A DNA stretch of 64,000 nucleotides from Cellulomonas sp. NTE-D12 (GCF_027923705.1 NZ_AP026442.1:124001-188000); one strand, 5' to 3'; shown: positions 24,713-33,565, numbered from the stretch's first letter. Made by a program: numbers and translations. The notes: a model not told the origin generated them from the letters alone.

Positions 24713-27223
24713 ATGCAGGGGGCTGCGGAGTTGTTGATCGGCGGGTTCGCCGTCGTCGCAATGATCGCGATTGTGCGGATTCGCCATCGTGCCGCCGCGA
24801 GGCGACTGGAGGAGTTGCGGGTCGCGGCGGCTCCTTCGCTGGACGAGCTCCGCGGATGGCGAACCTCGGTTGAGACGCGCATCGACGATCTCGTCCACGA
24901 GGGTCGCTGGATCTCCCGCGACACATGGACCGACTGGACGAGGTCGGGGCCTCTCCCGGCGGCGGCGCTCCTCAAACTCGCTGGAGTGCCAGGCGCCGGC
25001 GAGGAGGCACGTCAGTCCCTCGCATTCCTCCGCGAAGAACTGGCCTCGCTCGTAGCGTCGGCGAACCAGCAGGTGCTCCGAAATGAACTCAGGGCCAGAC
25101 GCGCCCTCTTCGACAGCATCGAGTCGCAGCCCCTGACCGACGAGCAGGCGGCCGCGGTGGTGACCTTCGACAACCGGGTGCAGGTGATCGCTGCCGCGGG
25201 CTCCGGCAAGACGTCGGTGATGGTGGCTCGGGCCGCATACTCGATCCTTCGCGGCTTCGTGCCTGCCGAGCGGATTCTGCTGCTGGCGTTCAACAAGGAC
25301 GCCGCGACGGAACTGCAGGAACGGGTGACCACCCGGCTCGCTGCTGCTGGCATCGCATCCGACGGATTGCGAGCCGCAACCTTCCACTCCTTCGGCCTCT
25401 CGGTGATCGGACAGGCGACTGGGCGGAAGCCGCGCCTGGCCGCCTGGCTGGACGGTGGCGGTGACGTACAGATGGTTGGCCGGATCGTCGACGAGCTTCG
25501 TGACCGCTCCCCGTACTTCCGGTTCCGCTGGGACCTGTACCGCCTGCTGTTCGCTCGGATGGCGGACGAGCCGGGCGACGGTGAGCCGGACGCCTACAAC
25601 TCAGCCAGCAAGGAGACGGGTTACCGCACCTACAACGGTGAGGTCGTCAAGAGCCAGGGCGAGCGGATGATCGCCGACTTCCTCTTCCTCAACGGCGTGC
25701 GCTACGAGTACGAGAAGCCCTACGTCTACGACGTCGCGGATGCGACGCACTCGCAGTACCGGCCGGACTTCTTCTACCCCGACATCGACGTCTGGCACGA
25801 GCACTGGGCGCTCGACCGTCACGGGAAGCCCCCGGAGGAGTTCGTCGGCTATGCCGAAGGCATCGAGTGGAAGAAGTCGGTGCACCGCAGCCACGGCACG
25901 AGCCTGATCGAGACCACGTGGGCGACGATCCTTGACCAAACCGGCTTCCAGCCTCTGGCTGATGAGCTGAAGGCCCGCGGCTTGCCGCTGGACTGGAATC
26001 CCGACCGTCCTACCCGGGGCGCGGAACCTCTGAAGCACGAGGACCTGGCGCTGCTGATGCGCACCTTCCTCACTCACGTGAAGTCCAACTCGCTCACCAA
26101 GGAGCAACTCGAGGAGCGGCTCCAGGCGAACACGAAGGTCTCGCACTACCGGGCACAGCTCTTCCTCGGAGTGTTCTGGGAGATCTACGCGCAGTGGCAG
26201 GCTCGCCTGGCTGCTGACGACTCGATCGACTTCGAGGACATGCTCGTCCAGGCTGCCGATCACCTCGAGGCCCGCCGTGTCGACATGGGTTACGACCTCG
26301 TTCTCGTCGACGAGTTCCAAGACGCCAGCCGCGCGCGAGCTCGCCTGACCAGGGCCCTGGTGGACAAGCCGCACCGCTACCTGCTCGCCGTCGGCGACGA
26401 CTGGCAGTCCATCAACCGCTTCGCCGGCTCCGACCTCTCCCTCATGACCGACTTCGCGAACTGGTTCGGCGAGTCGAAGACGCTGCGGTTGCAGACGACC
26501 TTCCGCTCCCCTCAGTCGATCTGCGATACAGCCAGTGGTTTTGTCTCGAAGAACACGCGGCAGTTCGCCAAGCAGGTCAGGTCGGTCCAGCCCGATTACG
26601 GGCCGCCGGTGTCGCTCGTTCGCGTTCCGCGTGCGGAAGCGGTCAGGGGAGCGGTCGCCGCAACTCTCGACGAGATCTCCCGGGGAGTCCGGGCCGGGAA
26701 GGTCCCACCGGGACTGTCGGGAGCGGTGAGAGTCGACATCCTCGGCCGCTACCGGTTCGACCGCGACGTCATGCCGTTGCAGTCGTATCCCGGTCTGGCC
26801 GTCAGCTTCCGGACGGTCCACGCGTCGAAGGGCCTCGAGGCCGACTACGTGATCCTGCCGAACGTGTCAGCGGGGACGTACGGCTTCCCGAGCGAAGTGG
26901 TGGACGACCCCGTTCTCTCGCTCGCCATGACCGACGCCGACCCGTACCCCCATGCCGAGGAGCGTCGCCTGTTCTACGTCGCGCTCACCCGTGCTCGACG
27001 GGCGGTGACGATCATCGGCATCCAAGGCAAGGAGTCGAGCTTCATCGCCGAGCTGATCGCCGATCACCGCATCGAGCTCTCGCACTTGAGCGCGGTCGAG
27101 ATGGCGGAAGCGTGCCCGGCATGCGGCAACGGCATCCTCGTCGTCCGACGGCATCGGGCGACCGGCCGTCAGTTCCTCGGGTGCAACGCCTTCCCACGGT
27201 GTACCTACACGCGCAACCGGTGA
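24713..27223 (+). CDS. UvrD/HelD-like helicase with inserted nuclease-like domain and zinc ribbon
   Basis: 836 residues. An N-terminal hydrophobic helix (about 6-22) is followed by a coiled-coil-like stretch. The superfamily 1 motor has Walker A AAGSGKTSV (Lys166), motif II VLVDEFQD (Asp533), GDDWQSINRF, FRTVHASKGLEADYVILPN and FYVALTRARR. Between motifs I and II, about residues 310-400, a PD-(D/E)xK-like segment is inserted (GERMIADFL, RPDFFY, HEHW, EWKKSVH). The C-terminus is a C4 zinc ribbon (CPACGNG.. GCNAFPRC). It should unwind and perhaps degrade DNA. A CAGAAT box six bases before the ATG suggests a leaderless start. Confidence 0.88.
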   Translation: MQGAAELLIGGFAVVAMIAIVRIRHRAAARRLEELRVAAAPSLDELRGWRTSVETRIDDLVHEGRWISRDTWTDWTRSGPLPAAALLKLAGVPGAGEEARQSLAFLREELASLVASANQQVLRNELRARRALFDSIESQPLTDEQAAAVVTFDNRVQVIAAAGSGKTSVMVARAAYSILRGFVPAERILLLAFNKDAATELQERVTTRLAAAGIASDGLRAATFHSFGLSVIGQATGRKPRLAAWLDGGGDVQMVGRIVDELRDRSPYFRFRWDLYRLLFARMADEPGDGEPDAYNSASKETGYRTYNGEVVKSQGERMIADFLFLNGVRYEYEKPYVYDVADATHSQYRPDFFYPDIDVWHEHWALDRHGKPPEEFVGYAEGIEWKKSVHRSHGTSLIETTWATILDQTGFQPLADELKARGLPLDWNPDRPTRGAEPLKHEDLALLMRTFLTHVKSNSLTKEQLEERLQANTKVSHYRAQLFLGVFWEIYAQWQARLAADDSIDFEDMLVQAADHLEARRVDMGYDLVLVDEFQDASRARARLTRALVDKPHRYLLAVGDDWQSINRFAGSDLSLMTDFANWFGESKTLRLQTTFRSPQSICDTASGFVSKNTRQFAKQVRSVQPDYGPPVSLVRVPRAEAVRGAVAATLDEISRGVRAGKVPPGLSGAVRVDILGRYRFDRDVMPLQSYPGLAVSFRTVHASKGLEADYVILPNVSAGTYGFPSEVVDDPVLSLAMTDADPYPHAEERRLFYVALTRARRAVTIIGIQGKESSFIAELIADHRIELSHLSAVEMAEACPACGNGILVVRRHRATGRQFLGCNAFPRCTYTRNR

Positions 27224-27262
27224 CCCGTACTCCTTCCCCTCCTCCTTCTCCTCCTCCTTCCT

Positions 27263-27439
27263 CCGTCGCCCCCTTCTCCTCCCTCACCCCCTTCTCCTCC
27301 CTCACCCCCTTCTCCTCCCTCATCCCCTTCTTCTCCCTCATCCCCTTCTTCTCCCTCATCCCCTTCTTCTCCCTCATCCCCTTCTTCTCCCTCACCCCTT
27401 CTTCTCCCTCACCCCTTCTTCTCCCTCACCCCTTCCCTT
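27263..27439. repeat. Homopyrimidine minisatellite, 17/18-bp units
   Basis: About ten tandem units with consensus CCCTCATCCCCTTCTTCT. The first units are CCCTCACCCCCTTCTCCT, the middle four CCCTCATCCCCTTCTTCT (27317-27388), and the last three are one base shorter (17 bp). The strand is almost pure pyrimidine from about 27230 to 27440. It begins just after the helicase stop. Reading frames through it only encode simple hexapeptide repeats. It may form triplex DNA or vary in copy number. The rest of 27440-27644 shows nothing recognisable. Confidence 0.93.
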
Positions 27440-27644
27440 ACCTCCCATCACGACTCGTCTTGCACGGTCGTGCGACGTGGGGCCCGGTGATCCCGTCGTC
27501 GATCCCTCGCCTCGTCGATCACCATGAAGGCCTCGGCTCATCCGACGGGACCTGACGTCGGCTGCTCTCGCGCCGGAGCGAGGTCGCGTTCGGCTGCAAC
27601 CTCGCTTCGAGAGCTCTGTCGGGGGTCGGTGGCACGGTCGCCCC

Positions 27645-28370
27645 ATGCATTTCGACGGCCCGATGATCGCGGGGGGTCACCCCTATGAGCTGGACGCCCT
27701 GCTCAACGCGGAGGCTCCGACGATGCTCCCGACTGGCATCGTGGCGCTCGACGAATTCACGGGCGGGATCGAGCGGGGCTCTCTGTGGGCGATCTCAGGC
27801 CTTGCCGGTATCGGCGTCAGCGGCCTCGCTTTGGCCCTCGCCGCCAACGCCGCGTCCGACGGCGACGTCATCGTCTGCAACGGCCACATTCCGTCACGTG
27901 TGCTCGCGCGTCGCCTCGCCGCGCTCGCCGGCAAAGAGCGACGACTTCGGGTCGCATCCTGGTTCAGCCTGCTACCGGAACCGCCCGACGATCTGGGTGA
28001 CGGCACTCTCGAACAGGCGGACCTGGTCGTCGTGGACACCTGGGACGAGACGTGGCATGCAGCAACGTGGCCGGCGACTCGTACCGAGCTCACCCGCCGG
28101 CTTCGCTGGCTCCGACATCTCGCGCGCGACAACGGCACAGCCATCGTTCTGACATCTCGCATGCCACAGGCCCGGAGCGACGATGTCGTGGGCTGGATGG
28201 CCGACGCGTTCGACGACGCGGCGGACGTCTGCATCGCGATCACCGCGATGGAGGACGCCCGCTTCGGAGCCCCGATCGCGGCGCGCGCGATCGTACGAAG
28301 CCGCAGCGTTGGACGGAGAGCATTTCGACTTGCAGGCGGGAGCGTGCCCCGGCTGACCCCCGAGCCGTGA
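27645..28370 (+). CDS. RecA/DnaB-fold protein with degenerate Walker A
   Basis: 241 residues. The fold is recognisable from TGIVALDEFTGGIERGSLWAI, a Walker B ADLVVVDTW and a later RMPQARSDDVVG helix region, similar to DnaB or KaiC-like ATPase cores. The P-loop, however, reads SGLAGIGVSG (residues 51-60), with Val58 in place of the invariant Lys, so ATP hydrolysis is doubtful. It could be a regulatory or structural relative of replicative helicase cores. The ATG at 27645 has no clear ribosome site; Met7 is an alternative. It converges with the DUF6308 gene. Confidence 0.6.
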   Translation: MHFDGPMIAGGHPYELDALLNAEAPTMLPTGIVALDEFTGGIERGSLWAISGLAGIGVSGLALALAANAASDGDVIVCNGHIPSRVLARRLAALAGKERRLRVASWFSLLPEPPDDLGDGTLEQADLVVVDTWDETWHAATWPATRTELTRRLRWLRHLARDNGTAIVLTSRMPQARSDDVVGWMADAFDDAADVCIAITAMEDARFGAPIAARAIVRSRSVGRRAFRLAGGSVPRLTPEP

Positions 28371-28387
28371 CGGTGCCCCGCAATTCG

Positions 28388-29074
28388 TCAGGACCGCGCC
28401 TTGAGGGCCTTCCGAGGCTTGACCTGCAGGTCGAGGGACCGGCGAACGTCGCGCGCGTTGTCGGACTCCGAGAAACGCATCCATGTCGCCACGTCGAGCA
28501 GCCGGAGCGTGGTCGGCGCCGGGCCGTCCATCGCGGGCGCCATGCCATCGATCGCGGACCGAATCTGCGCGTCTTCGAGTGCGGTCTGAAGCGCGGACCA
28601 GGAGCCGGTGCTCCCCAACCCGAGTGCACCGCTGACGACCGAGTCGATGATCGGCAGCAGGTGGGGGCGCTTCCGGGCCAGCAGCTTGCTGGCTCGGGTA
28701 CGCCCGATGCCGGGAATTGCCCGCACCCGCAGCCACAGCAGCCCTGCGGCTGAGTGCTCGCCGAGGACCGCGTCGTAGTTCGCCTTCCACAGCGGCAGGT
28801 CTGTCGGCACGCCCGACAGGAGATCGTCGGCGACGCCTCCCGTCACGAGTGCGCGGACAGCCTCCGGCTTGAAGCGGACGTCAAGCAGGGAGGCTGCCAA
28901 CAGGTCGTCAGTCGTGAAGTGATCCGGCGGGTTATCCCCGAGGTCGTCGAACAGGGATCCAGCAAACGGCTTGTCGCGGTAGTAGTGGTTGACCAGTTCC
29001 GCGCCGCGTTGCTCGACGACGTCGAGAATCGCGCTGCGGATGACGTCCGTCGACGCTGATGGCTGACCAGGCAT
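28388..29074 (-). CDS. DUF6308 family protein with helix-hairpin-helix-like motif
   Basis: 228 residues from the ATG at 29074 (GGAG five bases upstream). The order FTTDDLLAASLLDV, then LWLRVRAIPGIGRTRASKLLARKRPHLLPIIDSVV, matches DUF6308 proteins of actinobacteria. The PGIGRTRASKLLARKRP segment resembles a DNA-binding helix-hairpin-helix. Function unknown; it may act in DNA repair or protection. It lies immediately next to the oriT-like region on the opposite strand from the relaxase. Confidence 0.72.
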   Translation of the reverse strand: MPGQPSASTDVIRSAILDVVEQRGAELVNHYYRDKPFAGSLFDDLGDNPPDHFTTDDLLAASLLDVRFKPEAVRALVTGGVADDLLSGVPTDLPLWKANYDAVLGEHSAAGLLWLRVRAIPGIGRTRASKLLARKRPHLLPIIDSVVSGALGLGSTGSWSALQTALEDAQIRSAIDGMAPAMDGPAPTTLRLLDVATWMRFSESDNARDVRRSLDLQVKPRKALKARS

Positions 29075-29163
29075 GGGATCTCCAGATCTGCTCGGGCTTG
29101 GGCCGACCGTAGCGCTCCCGACCTGCGGCGATGCGGGAGCAACGCGGTGTGGAGGACTCGCCT

Positions 29164-29463
29164 CGTCGCATGTTGTAGCCGCGCTGCACACGTCCTCACG
29201 TGGGGACCTCACGCGCCTGTCACCGGCTGACCGATAGACGACCCGATAGACGGCCATGTCACCGAGATGTCACCGGCCGGATGTCACCGGTTTGTCTATC
29301 GGTCTGTCTATCGCTGCTGAGGATCGTCGCGCGCGTGCCACGACCTCCGCTGCCTTCGTCGTCCGCGACGCCCTCCGGTCATCCGCTCGCCGTCGCGTGT
29401 TGCTCGTCGTCCCGCACTCCCGCTTCTAGGGGGGCCACACCGTGGCGCCCCTCGAGAGGGGGT
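29164..29463. repeat. Relaxase leader region, copy 1
   Basis: About 300 bases from CGTCGCATGTTG to the start of the relaxase gene, repeated at about 90% identity (by eye) at 43416-43705. Here it is joined to an intact relaxase gene. Conserved parts include the GTCACCG iterons, the GATAGAC inverted repeat and the GTGGCGCCCCTCG leader codons. Confidence 0.88.
29232..29313. other. Candidate origin of transfer (oriT)
   Basis: CGATAGACGACCCGATAGAC (29232-29251) and GTCTATCGGTCTGTCTATCG (29294-29313) are inverted repeats matching at 17 of 20 positions. Between them ATGTCACCG occurs three times as direct repeats. Inverted repeats and iterons just upstream of a MobF relaxase gene are the usual layout of oriT. 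The nick site is not identified. Confidence 0.55.
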
Positions 29464-29471
29464 GCGTCGCG

Positions 29472-32384
29472 ATGCTGGCGATCGCCAAGCTGACGGTCGG
29501 CGACGGGTACGAGTACCTCTCGCGCCAGGTTGCGACCGGTGACATCGAGATGTCCCGCAGCCAGGCGCTGGCCGCCTACTACGCCGCGTCGGGCACGGAA
29601 CAGGGCGTGTGGCTCGGCCGCGGCCTGGAGGGTCTGGCCGACGTGCGTCGCGGCGACCCGGTCACCCGAGAGGCGATGACCCGCCTGTTCCGCGACGGTC
29701 GCGACCCGTCGACCGGGGACGCGCTCGGCATCCCGTTCGACGCGCTGCACGTGGGCCGGGGCAAGCCCGTCGCCGGCTTCGACCTCGTCTTCACCGTGCC
29801 CAAGTCCGCCTCCGTGCTGTGGGCGCTCGGAGACGCGGCCACCCGCGAGGCTGTCGTCGGAGCGCACCGCAGCGCGCGGGCCCAGGCGCTGACGTTCCTC
29901 GAGGACAAGGCGATCCGGACCCGCGTCGGGGCCGGCGGGTCGCGCCAGGTGCGGACCCTCGGGGTGGTGGCGGCGGGGTTCGAGCACGTCGACTCGCGGC
30001 TGAACGACCCGAACCTGCACACGCACCTGGTGATCGCCAACAAGGTGCAGACCCCGGATGGGACGTGGCGGGCGCTGGACGGGCGGACGCTGCTGCAGGC
30101 CACGGTCTCCGCCAGCGAGCTGTACGACGGGTTCCTTGCCGACGAGCTGAGCCGGCGGCTGGGGGTGAGGTGGGAGCTGCGCGACCGCGGTCCGCGGCGA
30201 AACCCGACGTTGGCGCTGCAGGGCCTGTCCGACGAGGTGCTCGACCTGTTCTCCCGCCGCGGCGCGCAGGTGGACGCCGCCCAGCAGGCGTGGGAGACGA
30301 CGTTCGTCCTGAAGCATGGCCGCACGCCGGACCCGGTCGAGGTCACCAAGGCCCGCGGGCTGCTGACCCGCTCGACCCGCCCGGCGAAGGTGCTGCGGCC
30401 GCTCGGAGAGCTGTTCGAGGAGTGGGCCAACCGCGCTCGGGCGCTGACCGGGCTGGAGCCGCGGGACCTGGCCGCGCGGGCACTGGTCGGGGACTACGGG
30501 CGGAGCCTGCACGTGCACGACGTGGCCGGGCCGATGCGCGCCGCTCTGGTGGACCAGGTGCTTGCGGACGTGCAGGGTCGTGCCGCCGTCTTCAGCACCT
30601 GGACGCTGACCGCGGCCGCGGCGCGCGCCACGCGGGTGCTGCCGATGGCCTCGCCCGACGAGCGGATCGCGCTGGTCGGAACCCTGGTCACCGCGGCGGC
30701 GGGGTGCTGCGTGCGGCTGGACGACGGGCAGGTCCGCCGGATAGGGGAGGAGAAGTTCACCACCCCGGCGATCCTCGCGGCCGAGCAGGAGCTGTTGAAC
30801 CGGGCTATGGCGCCGACGGGCCTCGGAGTTCCGCATCCGGTCCAGATCGCGCGGCAGCTGGCCCGCTACCCCGGCTTGAGCGAGGACCAGCGCCGGGCGG
30901 CGGCCGCGGTGCTCGGGTCCGGGCAGGTGATCGACACCGTGGTCGGCCCGGCCGGGTCGGGCAAGACGACCACGCTGCGGGCGGTGATCGGCGCCTGGCA
31001 GTCGGTCTACGGGTCGTCGGTGATCGCCCTGGCGCCGTCGGCGACGGCAGCGCACGTGCTCGGCGAGGCGCTCGGGATCCGCGCCGAGACCACGGCCAAG
31101 TGGCTGTTCGAGCAGCCCCGGAACGACGAACGAGCGGCCGAGGCGCGCGAGCTGGCGGCCCGGTTGCCGCTGACGCCGACTGAGGCGAGCGACCAGCTCG
31201 AGGCGCGGATCGTCGACCTGATGTCGCAGGTGCAGGCATGGCGGCTGTCCCGCGGGCAGCTCGTCGTGCTCGACGAGGCGTCCCTGGCCGACACGCCCAC
31301 GCTGGCCACACTCGCCGGCCAGGCGCAGGACGCCGGCGCCAAGATCGTGCTGGTCGGCGACCCGGAGCAACGGCCCGCCGTCGGCCCCGGCGGCGGGTTC
31401 GGCATGCTCGTGCACCGGCACGCCACCGCGCAGCTGACCGCGCTGCACCGGTTCACCCAGCCGTGGGAGGCCGCTGCCGTCCTGCAGATCCGCGCCGGCG
31501 ACGCCCGCGCCATCGCGGTCTACCGGTCGCAGGGCCGGATCACCGTGGGGGCGCCCGACGAGGTCCTGGACACCGCCGTGCTCGCCGCCGGGCAGGACGC
31601 GGTCGCGGGGAAGGTGGTGCTGCTGCAGGCCGCCGACACCCGCACCGTCCACGAGCTCAACGCCCGCGCCCACGCCGCGGCGGTCCTGGACGGCCGCGCC
31701 CGCCGCGACGGCGGTGTCCCACTGGCCGACCAGACCGTGGCCACCGTGGGGGACCGGGTGGTGACCCGGCACAACGACCGCCGGCTGCGCACCACCGACG
31801 GGTTCGTCCGCAACGGCGCGCTGTGGGACGTGACCGCCACCGCGCCCGACGGGTCGCTGACCGTCCGACCCGCCGACCATCGGGACCAGCCAGGTGCCGA
31901 CGTCCGGCTGCCGGCCGGCTACGTCCGCGAGCACGTCGAGCTCGGCTACGCCACCACCACCGCCCGCTCCCAGGGGCGCACCGTCGACACCACCCACACC
32001 GTCGTCAGCGCCGCGATGGCCCGCGAAGACCTCTACGTGGCGGTCACCCGCGGCCGCGACCACAACCAGCTCTACGTCCCAACCGGTCCGTTCGACGCCG
32101 ACTGCCCACCCGGCCCGTCCCGACGTCAGGAGGCCGACGAGACGCTGCGCACCGTCCTGGCCACCAACCGCATCCCGGCCACCGCGACCGAGACGTGGGC
32201 CGCGAACCACCCGGGGGAACCGGTCCCGGTGCCATCGCGGGTGCCGACATGGCGACCCGAGCCCGTCGTCGTCGGCGGTGCCGAGCGTCGCCCGGTCCAG
32301 CCGCGGCGCGCGGCACCGCCCGCCGCCCTGCCACCGCCGCCGGTCCGGCCTGCCCACGCCCTCGACCGCTCACTCGGCCGCTGA
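29472..32384 (+). CDS. MobF-family conjugative relaxase-helicase
   Basis: 970 residues. The N-terminal TrwC/TraI relaxase domain starts MLAIAKLTVGDGYEYLSRQ with tyrosines near residues 13 and 15. It has the metal-binding motif DPNLHTHLVIAN (His183, His185) and FTVPKSASVLWALGD. The C-terminal superfamily 1 helicase has Walker A GPAGSGKTTT (Lys498), motif II LVVLDEAS, VLVGDPEQ and YVAVTRGRDH near the end. It would nick oriT, pilot the strand and unwind DNA during transfer. The ATG at 29472 is preferred; an in-frame GTG at 29442 with a G-rich ribosome site is also possible and is retained in the duplicated leader. Confidence 0.93.
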   Translation: MLAIAKLTVGDGYEYLSRQVATGDIEMSRSQALAAYYAASGTEQGVWLGRGLEGLADVRRGDPVTREAMTRLFRDGRDPSTGDALGIPFDALHVGRGKPVAGFDLVFTVPKSASVLWALGDAATREAVVGAHRSARAQALTFLEDKAIRTRVGAGGSRQVRTLGVVAAGFEHVDSRLNDPNLHTHLVIANKVQTPDGTWRALDGRTLLQATVSASELYDGFLADELSRRLGVRWELRDRGPRRNPTLALQGLSDEVLDLFSRRGAQVDAAQQAWETTFVLKHGRTPDPVEVTKARGLLTRSTRPAKVLRPLGELFEEWANRARALTGLEPRDLAARALVGDYGRSLHVHDVAGPMRAALVDQVLADVQGRAAVFSTWTLTAAAARATRVLPMASPDERIALVGTLVTAAAGCCVRLDDGQVRRIGEEKFTTPAILAAEQELLNRAMAPTGLGVPHPVQIARQLARYPGLSEDQRRAAAAVLGSGQVIDTVVGPAGSGKTTTLRAVIGAWQSVYGSSVIALAPSATAAHVLGEALGIRAETTAKWLFEQPRNDERAAEARELAARLPLTPTEASDQLEARIVDLMSQVQAWRLSRGQLVVLDEASLADTPTLATLAGQAQDAGAKIVLVGDPEQRPAVGPGGGFGMLVHRHATAQLTALHRFTQPWEAAAVLQIRAGDARAIAVYRSQGRITVGAPDEVLDTAVLAAGQDAVAGKVVLLQAADTRTVHELNARAHAAAVLDGRARRDGGVPLADQTVATVGDRVVTRHNDRRLRTTDGFVRNGALWDVTATAPDGSLTVRPADHRDQPGADVRLPAGYVREHVELGYATTTARSQGRTVDTTHTVVSAAMAREDLYVAVTRGRDHNQLYVPTGPFDADCPPGPSRRQEADETLRTVLATNRIPATATETWAANHPGEPVPVPSRVPTWRPEPVVVGGAERRPVQPRRAAPPAALPPPPVRPAHALDRSLGR

Positions 32385-32445
32385 CCGCCCCGCCACTACT
32401 CCGACCGATCGCTACCGGAAGCACCATCACCGAAGGAGACCCGCG

Positions 32446-32664
32446 ATGACCCTCACTACCACCAACCCGTCCCGCGCCCCGTACCTGACGGTCGCCCAGG
32501 CTGCCGACGAGCTCGCCGTCACCGACCGCTTCATCCGCAAGCTCATCGCCGAGGGCCAGCTCCGCGCCGTCAAGGTCGGCGACCGGGTCCTCCGCATCCG
32601 CCGCACGGACCTAGAGGACTTCCTGCGACCGGCGCGCGTCGTCCCGCACCTCGGGCGGCGGTGA
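32446..32664 (+). CDS. Excisionase-type helix-turn-helix protein
   Basis: 72 residues. A MerR-like winged helix runs YLTVAQAADELAVTDRFIRKLIAEGQLRA, then GDRVLRIRRTDLEDFL. Such small proteins serve as recombination directionality factors or plasmid DNA-binding proteins. GAAGGAG at 32431-32437 supports the ATG. It lies 61 bases after the relaxase and may be co-transcribed. As the only Xis-like gene in the element, it probably helps the integrase at 21025 excise the element. Confidence 0.85.
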   Translation: MTLTTTNPSRAPYLTVAQAADELAVTDRFIRKLIAEGQLRAVKVGDRVLRIRRTDLEDFLRPARVVPHLGRR

Positions 32665-32684
32665 GGCTGGAGCCAGACTGGGCG

Positions 32685-33356
32685 TCAGCCGCCGCTCTCA
32701 GTAGCCAGGTAGATCGGATGCGACGTTGGGTAACGCCGACGGGTCGCCGCAGGGTCGAAGTTCGCCGCCGACACGACATTCGCCGCCGGCCTCGGACCGT
32801 TCCGGACGAGGGCCGCGCGATCCACGGCCTCTATCTCTGCCATGAGCCGGCTCCGGACCGGCTCGATCGCCTTGTCGAGCAGCTCTTGAACTGTGGTGAC
32901 GAGCTCGAAGAAGTCCCGCACCCGCTCGGAGGGCATCGTGCTCAAGACCGTTGGCGCGGTGACGTCGCGGACTTCAAGCGTCTCGGCGTCGAGCACGGCG
33001 ACCGCATAGGTGACCGACAACTCCGACTGGGAGTGCGCGATAGTGCGGTTCCTGAACATCCTGACGAGCTGATGGGTGTCGCGGAGCGCTTCAGGAATCT
33101 TGACGAAGTCGGTCACCAGACGACGCCGCTCGGAGTGGAAGAAAGCGCGGCAATAGGCCATGGCGGCCGTGGCTATAAGGGCTTCCGTGGCGCGGTCGAG
33201 CGTCGAACTGACGTCATCCTTGCTTCGTACTGCCAACTCCAGCGCTTCCCGCGCCTGCACCAGATCGGCCGCGTGGCTGGACATCTCGACGAAGTCACGC
33301 GCGTCCTTCGAATCGGGGACCATCACGAACTCGAACCGCGGCGCGTCGGCGCTCAT
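32685..33356 (-). CDS. Uncharacterised helical protein with HEPN-like RX5H motif
   Basis: 223 residues, mostly helical by composition. Residues 99-111 read RMFRNRTIAHSQS, where R102-N103 and H108 fit the R-(N/D/H)-X4-H pattern of HEPN RNases. A full HEPN assignment needs structure prediction. A CATACT box six bases before the ATG suggests a leaderless start. It lies just downstream of the Xre-MNT antitoxin gene and the hepT relic, all on the minus strand, so it could be an alternative toxin partner. Confidence 0.5.
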   Translation of the reverse strand: MSADAPRFEFVMVPDSKDARDFVEMSSHAADLVQAREALELAVRSKDDVSSTLDRATEALIATAAMAYCRAFFHSERRRLVTDFVKIPEALRDTHQLVRMFRNRTIAHSQSELSVTYAVAVLDAETLEVRDVTAPTVLSTMPSERVRDFFELVTTVQELLDKAIEPVRSRLMAEIEAVDRAALVRNGPRPAANVVSAANFDPAATRRRYPTSHPIYLATESGG

Positions 33357-33403
33357 CGCATGAGTATGTCCGGCGCCGCCTGCGTCTGTTGCAGGAAGCG
33401 CAC

Positions 33404-33565
33404 TTAGTCGGCGTCGGCTACGAGCGGCGCCTCACACGCTGTGCGGAGGCGGTCCGCCGATCGTGGCCCGGACTGGCTGTACCGCTGCGCAATCACCTCG
33501 GCGCGGTCGATAGCGTCGATCGCCGTGAGGATGTCACCGAGCCGGTACCGGTCCGAGCGGCTCAC
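33404..33565 (-). pseudogene. Truncated hepT-like (DUF86) toxin remnant
   Basis: A 53-residue frame starts at the GTG at 33565, overlapping the antitoxin stop codon by GTGA. Its first 20 residues, SRSDRYRLGDILTAIDAID, match the start of HepT/DUF86 HEPN toxins. The rest does not, and the catalytic RX4-6H region is absent; full proteins have about 110 residues. The 3' part was probably lost by deletion. The coupling to the MNT gene is preserved. Confidence 0.65.

Noticed and set aside
27042..27395. Minus-strand frame encoding repeats of MREKKG
   Set aside because: It is only the translation of the homopurine strand of the minisatellite; unit length changes from 18 to 17 and would shift the frame, and it overlaps the helicase end.
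27263..27439. CRISPR array
   Set aside because: Units are contiguous, 17-18 bp, homopyrimidine and have no spacers; no cas gene is present anywhere in the window.
29379..32357. 992-codon minus-strand frame opposite the relaxase
   Set aside because: Antisense shadow; Arg/Gly/Pro-rich with no recognisable domain, while the plus strand has all relaxase and helicase motifs.
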